A stretch of 64,000 nt of DNA from Theocolax elegans. Its lineage: Eukaryota > Arthropoda > Insecta > Hymenoptera > Cerocephalidae. The stretch lies in NCBI GenBank assembly GCA_026168455.1, contig CM047426.1, positions 81,557,986 to 81,621,985 of the forward strand, given 5' to 3'. A model generated the notes under the pieces. It was not told where the DNA came from. It did no database searches and saw nothing but the letters and a program-made list of their open reading frames with translations. The position numbers were made by a program, and so were the translations under genes. The stretch's first letter is position 1, and the number at the start of each line of letters is the position of its first letter. This document shows, in pieces, positions 58,241 to 64,000 of the stretch.

Positions 58241-60135
58241 GTGGGCTCCTGAAAAATTGTGAATGGGAAGGTTATTATAGTGAGCACATTGAAGAGGAAA
58301 ATACACAGAAAGGGTTTATTAGAAAATGGAGTGAATCGGGAATTATTTTCTAAGAAAGGTATCAAATGGGAACAAGGTAGGAGAAGAAAGTGAAATCAAG
58401 GTGCAGGAGAAGGTTAAAGAAGAAGGCGACAAATCGGAAAATTGTCCTGGGAGGAAAGGAAGAGGAAGGTCAAGAAAAATTAAAAAGGGGAATGATAGAA
58501 GCAAAATTTCTGCAAAATTATGTAAATGTAGGAAGCAAGAACTTCGACATGATATTTGGAAAAAAGTAATAAGATCGAACATTGCCCTCCCCCCCCCCCC
58601 ATCCGACACCATAAAGAGGGAACTCGGGAGATAAAACAAGGCCGACCATGTACCAACGGGCATCGTGGGGAGAGACATGGAACAACAGGAAAGAAGATTG
58701 GGACCATCAAAAATGCAACAGTGCTGAGAGCACCACAATTGGATAAATGAAGTAGGAATACCGAGAAAGACGACCATCTACGAACGCAGAATTACAGATG
58801 GAGGGTATAACAGAACGACGGTTAGGACGATCAACTATGTATGCAGAAACCCAGACAGACGATGTATTGGAAAGCAACGAAGCAGTGGATAGCAGTAGTT
58901 GGGCTATATTACGAAATGTACTAGAACAGATGTGACATTGGAGTAGAAATTAAAGGGTTGGAAAGATAAAAAGATAGGAAGGTAAATATATTTTTTATTC
59001 TTGATTTTGTGCCCTCTTTTTCCTGGCACTTCCTACCGTTTATCCCCCTGGGGACTTTAACGGTGTCCACCTACCACCTATGTGTGGGTGCTTTTATCCC
59101 TCCCTTAAAAACCCCACCATCTCGCATTCGCCCGGGGTTATGCCCGTGGATGAGGGAAACCTGTGAAGTAGGGAAAACCTCACCCGAGATGGCCGGTGTA
59201 TTCGAAACATTCTTTTTGGGTGTCAAAGTCACATTGCGTAGGCCTTGACACCGAAACCGAATGTTTCACACCTCCCGCTCACGTTGTGAAGTGTGAAAAA
59301 ACACCTAACCCGCCACGAAAGCCAAGCGACCGAGAGCGTCACCCATCCACTTGGGTACCGCGCTCAATACTGCTTAACTTCCGTGACCGACTGAGGTGCG
59401 TCTCCGCCACTCCGCCACCGCGTCGGTTTAGGAAGGTAAATATAATAACAGTGTATAATAATAGTAAAGTAGAAACAGTAATTAAGTCAAAAGAAATCAT
59501 GAAAAGGAATATAGAATTGGGTCACCAAACTCTAATAGTGGGAGATCCTAATACTAGAATAGGCAGTTGACAGGTAAGATTGGAAGGGGAATTAGAGGAA
59601 ACAAGAAATTCGAGAGACAAAACATTAAATAATGATAGGAAAAATTAATATTGTTTTGCGAAAAACTAGGCCTCGTAATAAAAAATGGAGCAATGAAGCG
59701 GGATTGGGAAGGAGCTCAAAATTTTGGAGGGGATGAGGGATATTCGGTTCTTAATTTGGTTATTGAACTTGAAAATGAACAAGGAAGTTAACTGAGGTAC
59801 TAAAAATTATACCTGGGACGGAATCAGACCACCTACCAGTAGAATTTAAAATCAGAAAAATAAAGGAAGAAGCACTAGAGATCATATTTTTGTACTAAAT
59901 AGTGTAATTAACAAGTTGAAACAGCCAAAAGGAAAATTATTTGTAGGTTTTATAAATTTTAGGACGGCTTTTGATACAATGGATAGAAATATTCTTATAA
60001 ATAAGTTGACTAAGATGGAAATAAATGAAAAGTTATTAAATTTGACTAGTAGTATATATAAGCAGACGGAAAATGAAATAATAACGGAACAGGGAATATT
60101 GGAATGGTTTAGAACGAGAAGAGGGTAAGACCGAG
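58241..60135 (+). pseudogene. Second LINE, piece A (endonuclease and start of RT)
   Basis: The purine-rich plus strand holds LINE-like pieces. Those after the SINE are VNIITVYNNSKVETVIK, QTLIVGDPNTRIGS followed by a stop (endonuclease), IPGTESDHLPVEFKI (endonuclease end), and GFINFRTAFDTMDRNILIN with a partial GILEWFRTRRG (reverse transcriptase fingers and palm). The 5S-derived SINE at 58991-59430 splits it. The piece ends at about 60135 where it loses similarity to piece B. A (C)n run lies at about 58588-58600. Confidence 0.65.
58991..59430 (-). mobile_element. 5S-rRNA-derived SINE with 14-bp target duplication
   Basis: Read on the minus strand, the head (59290-59400) contains GGAAGTTAAGCAGTATTGAG, CGCGGTACCCAAGTGGATGG and GTGACG, clearly related to the middle and 3' part of 5S rRNA, including its internal promoter (AAGTTAAGCA and GGATGGGTGAC). 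A ~280-bp GC-rich body and a short A-rich tail (AATAAAAAA) follow. The unit is flanked by perfect GGAAGGTAAATATA repeats at 58977-58990 and 59431-59444. The 5' third of 5S is degenerate, so it is not a functional 5S gene. It inserted in the plus-strand LINE. Confidence 0.75.
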
Positions 60136-60329
60136 GGCTATTCACCCAACAACATTGTGCGTGAATGATTACAATACTGAGTCGACTTCAAAGTGATTCT
60201 AAGCGATTTCAATAATTAAACTGAAATCGGTCTCTTTCTTGAACCTAAACTACTAACATTTAGGTAGTATACAAAAATTTTATTTGAATTGGTTAAAAGA
60301 TTTGGAATGAAGTAAAAAACCTTCAAAGT

Positions 60330-61104
60330 TTACAGATATTTTTTTATTTTTTTTAGAACATTTACGTCAAGTAATAAACTTTTGTCGCTTACAATGGGCG
60401 GCGAGATGGATAGTACATATTGATTAATATTAATATAACCATGAATATCCATTGGTACTGTTTCTAGGGTATTATCGTCTTTTTGATCGTTTTTTAATTT
60501 ATACCACTGACATAGTACGCCTACATCTCTAGAATTTCCGCTAATTTTAGCAAACTCACTGGAAAATTCAGTGTTTTTCCAACATTTACCAATAAGATAA
60601 GCAAAACTTAGAACTAAGCCTATATAACATTTATACTTCTCTCCCAATATTTTAAACAAACAATAATCTCCTACATAAATTTCGTCACTTATTTTTGAAA
60701 AATATGTTTCTTGTTTCTTTATTCCCCTATTAGATTTAGTAATTTCGTAATCTTTTACACGTTGCAATCTATCGCTACTTAAACTAGTATTATTTTGGTT
60801 TAATAGCCAACATATTGACGACTTTCGTACTACAAAATTATTGTCGGTACTGTCCTTTATATAAATAAAAGAACTATTTGGCTTCAGCTCTAGCTTTTTA
60901 TTATAATTTTTTAAGTCTATAGTTCCATTTACATTACATAGCACGGTTAAATCTTCTAATAAATTAGGGTTACAGTTGTCTAGGTTACATTGTTCATCAC
61001 ATGTCGCATTTTTTTTATCACACAATTGCGTTTCGCAGTCTAAATCTCCATCTTCACTCTCTTTAACTTCACTTTTTTCTTGTAAATAATCACAGAAGTT
61101 TTCT
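60330..61104 (-). CDS. Unidentified long frame, 5'-truncated
   Basis: About 258 codons are open without a break from the junction at about 61104 down to a TAA at 60330. There is no ATG at the upstream end; the frame is simply cut by the LINE junction. The N-terminal part is acidic and Cys-rich (ENFCDYLQEK, CDKKNATCDEQC, NLDNCNPN). The C-terminal part looks folded: SSICWLLNQNN, YVGDYCLFKILGEKYKCY, IGLVLSFAYLIGKCWKN, RDVGVLCQWYKLK and PMDIHGYININQYVLS. I do not recognise it with certainty. Similar-looking domains occur at the ends of insect transposon-associated proteins, so a TE origin is likely. No catalytic motif is visible. It is the only long intact frame in this TE-rich half. Confidence 0.5.
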
Positions 61105-61106
61105 TT

Positions 61107-63049
61107 TAGTGGGAGATCCTAATACTAGAATAGGCAGTTGACAGGTAAGATTGGAAGGGGAATTAGAGGAAACAAGAAATTCGAGAGACAAAACATTAAA
61201 TAATGATAGGAAAAATTAATATTGTTTTGCGAAAAACTAGGCCTCGTAATAAAAAATGGAGCAATGAAGCGGGATTGGGAAGGAGCTCAAATTTTGGAGG
61301 GGATGAGGGATATTCGGTTCTTAATTTGGTTATTGAACTTGAAAATGAACAAGGAAGTTAACTGAGGTACTAAAAATTATACCTGGGACGGAATCAGACC
61401 ACCTACCAGTAGAATTTAAAATCAGAAAAATAAAGGAAGAAGCACTAGAGATCAAGTTATTAAATTTGACTAGTAGTATATATAAGCAAACGGAAAATGA
61501 AATAATAACGGAACAGGGAATATCGGAATGGTTTAGAACGAGAAGAGGTGTAAGACAAGGGTGTCCGTTAAGTTCGACTCTTTTTAGTATATACATAGAG
61601 TATATAGATGATGTGTGGGAAAAAAATTAATCAGGCCGCTAGTAGGAAGAGAAAAAATCGTTTATTTAAAATTTGCAGGTGACATAGCTATATTGGCGGA
61701 TAGTAAAGAGGGTCTAAATAGCATTTTTACGGATTTAGAATATTTTAGTAAAACAAATAAAATGGGAGTAAATATAAAAAAATAAAAATGATTTTCAGAA
61801 ATGAAGAAATAGAAAAAAGAGGAAAAAGGGTGTATAAAGGGAGAGTTCGAATTGGTAAAGGAGTATAAATATTTAGGATTCTGGTTCACAGTAAAAATAG
61901 ACATACTAGGCATATTAAAAAATGATGGGAAAAAGTTCAAAAATAATAAATACGGTATGGGTAGTATAGAAACGGGTTGAAATGGGGGATTTGTAGAAGA
62001 GGCTGTACCCACTGGATACGATTTTGAAATCAGGATGTATGTATGGGATAAAAATATGGAGATGGAAGACTTGAGAAGATTTTGAAAAAGTTAAGGGAAG
62101 GTTCGTTAGAATGTCTATGGGGATAAATGAAAATACGCCACCTTATCTAAAGAAAATGGAAGTAGGCAGAAATAGTGTAAAGATTCCCAAAAATAATGTT
62201 AAGGGTAGAACTGAGAGACATACAAAACGTTTTCCATATTTTTGAGCAAAACAGGTTTGGGAGCGCTAAGGAATGAAGAGAACATAAGATGGTTAAGGGA
62301 AAATAAAGAGCCAAATTTAATTAAAAAAAATCTAGGAAAAGGAATAGGCACAAAAATGAAACAAGAATAACAATTGAACTGGGGTAAAATAGAGACACCT
62401 AACTTTTATAAGAATTGTGTTGTCTTTTATAAGGAGTGGAAAAAAGATGTAGGAAGGGTAAAAAACTGTAATGAAAAAATATGGAAAGGGAAAATAAAGG
62501 AACAATGGGCAAGACTAAGGTGCGGTAGTGTAGGAGGATGAAGTAATTATGGAACGGTAAATACGTCGTGTAGATTGAACAATAGGAAAAATGAGACATT
62601 AGAACATATATGGATATGTTGGGAAGCAAAAAAGAGATAAGAGCAGAATTGGTAAAAGTGGTACAGGAGAGGAAGTTGTTAGGAACAGAAGTACAAATAC
62701 TCAAGTACTAATAAGGATACTGAAAGGTGATCCGGCAGAAGAATTATGTAGGTATAGTAGAGAATTTGAAAAGAAGGCAAGATCCGAGGGGGGTAATTTA
62801 ACTCGCAGGCCAGTACAACGTTATTAAATAGAACGTTCAAATAATGAAATGTAAAATAAGTATAGATAGGTAAAGTAAAAACTATGGGAACAAGACGGTA
62901 TATAATCGGTTTTACCGTAGAAGCATATATTTCTGTAAATAATTTGCGGGGAATATAGTGTTAAGAAAATCGATAAAATATCGTAAAATGTAAAAAGATT
63001 GATGTAAATCTATATATGGAAATAAACTAAATTAAACTAAACTATAAAG
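61107..63049 (+). pseudogene. Second LINE, piece B (RT to 3' end)
   Basis: It starts with the same sequence as piece A (from 59536) and matches it at about 99% by eye, including the same stop after GDPNTRIGS. It lacks 146 nt of piece A (59885-60030), which removes the AFDTMDR motif. It continues with GVRQGCPLSSTLFSIYIEY and FAGDIAILADSKEGL (the YADD-box region reads FAGD), a long broken thumb/connection region, and a zinc-knuckle-like ETLEHIWICWEAK near 62590-62630. The 3' UTR ends in AAATAAACTAAATTAAACTA at about 63025-63049, a TAAACTA-type tail. Many stops make it inactive. Confidence 0.65.
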
Positions 63050-64000
63050 ACTCAATTAATAGAAAGATCTGAAACTCCAATATACCCCCTCAAAAATTAA
63101 TCGATAAAATAATGAAAAACATAATCTAATGTACGATTATCATTTTCTTTCTCGAAAAAAATACAGACAGTCCAAAATTCGTTGATAAGACTAGAAAACA
63201 GCATTAAAATCTAATTTTATAATTTTATTTAATTGTTTTACATTAATGTCACTTTTTAACCCATTACGCACCAAGAGAATGCAATTTTAAGATATATTTC
63301 GGATATAAATAAATATTTAGGATATAAATTAGATACGAAAAAATGGCAAAATATGAATTGAGACATTTAGATTCCTCAATACTTCGTCCCTGCAGTTAAA
63401 ATTTATAAAAGTATACATAGTAAAAGTACATATTAAAAGAGTTACTATTGGTTATACAAAAAAACCCGAATTTTCAAAATTTGTTTTCGTTTAAGACTTT
63501 TGTATCGAAATCGCTTTAGGATATGTAAGGTTTGGCAAATTTTCGCAATAATAGAGCCTAATCCTGAAAATGTACTACAACAGTTTTGCATATTTAAAAT
63601 GACAGCAACCAATATAGCACTGAAGAATAAAAAAAATTTTATATGGTCATTTAATGGGTCGCTGATTTTTGACGATTTGGACATTAAATTTTCGAATTTG
63701 AGATGGCGGATCTAATATGACTGTAAAACAAATCGCAGAAATGTATTATTTCAATAAATTTTCTTATATGGGAGTTTTTACGGCCGACTATGAATCTGGA
63801 ATGCGATTTTCTAAATTCAAGATAACGGATCCAATGATCAGAGCCAGTTCATCATCTGTCGGACAATAGGTAAGTTTATTAAACTTTGTTTTATTTGATC
63901 TCTACATAAATGATATTTAATTCGAATGTGCTTAGATTTTTTAGGATTCTCTGGCTTCTTTGCAATGCATATACAGTCATTATAATCGAATATTAACCTT
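63050..64000. other. AT-rich stretch, no gene supported
   Basis: TTTTTAACCCATTACGCACC at about 63252-63271 resembles the end of a TTAA-targeting MITE, but no matching second end is in view. Frames at 63445-63715 on both strands overlap and look like chance. Confidence 0.4.

Noticed and set aside
59290..59400. A functional 5S rRNA gene
   Set aside because: Only the middle and 3' part resemble 5S, with substitutions; the unit has a tail and target duplication.

Overview
The window looks like a piece of insect nuclear genome, AT-rich and intron-rich. It has canonical GT-AG introns, microsatellites and many decayed transposable elements (TEs). A hymenopteran is my best guess from overall texture only; no marker fixes the taxon. 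There are no operons, and most long open frames are chance or shadows.

Region 1 (left edge to about 18.9 kb, minus strand) holds one host gene. It is the insect RIM-binding protein gene (Rbp, RIMBP family), a scaffold that links presynaptic calcium channels to RIM at active zones. I could place twelve exons, transcribed from high to low coordinates. In order they encode a Gly/Thr-rich leader, a coiled coil, a Q/S/T-rich linker, the first SH3 domain, a charged linker, three fibronectin III (FN3) domains and the start of the next linker. Eleven of the twelve chain in perfect phase. One junction (between 13041 and 12173) does not, and a 26-nt microexon at 12940-12965 would repair it. The start codon and first exon(s) lie above 18.9 kb. 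The two C-terminal SH3 domains expected for the family lie beyond the left edge. The introns contain at least two foldback elements.

Region 2 (18.9-40.4 kb) is mostly non-coding. It contains a near-perfect nested palindrome at 20.7-22.0 kb, a possible small terminal exon on the minus strand near 24.7 kb, and two GC-rich islands (35.6-36.2 and 38.6-39.1 kb). The second island has a TATA-like box and a CRE octamer. Either could be an Rbp promoter, but this is unproven.

Region 3 (40.4-64 kb) is a graveyard of nested mobile elements. It contains: a tRNA-derived SINE hit by a foldback element; a CR1/Jockey-type LINE interrupted by a Gypsy-type gag-protease fragment; a pogo-like transposase pseudogene interrupted by both a 138-bp piggyBac-like MITE (TTAA target) and a 680-bp foldback MITE (TAA target); a 2-kb foldback element with a 28-bp tandem array in its arm and a 501-bp repeat inserted in the other arm; a BEL/Pao integrase relic; the 3' end of an unclassified DNA transposon; a hAT transposase pseudogene with a duplicated C-terminal domain; and a second LINE present as two nearly identical pieces around an uninterrupted unknown reading frame. 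The first of those LINE pieces carries a 5S-rRNA-derived SINE with a perfect 14-bp target duplication.

I see no CRISPR array, no functional RNA gene and no clear new biological system. The strongest new leads are the 5S-derived SINE, the palindromes, the predicted Rbp microexon and the orphan frame at 60.3-61.1 kb. All comparisons come from reading the sequence; no database search was run.
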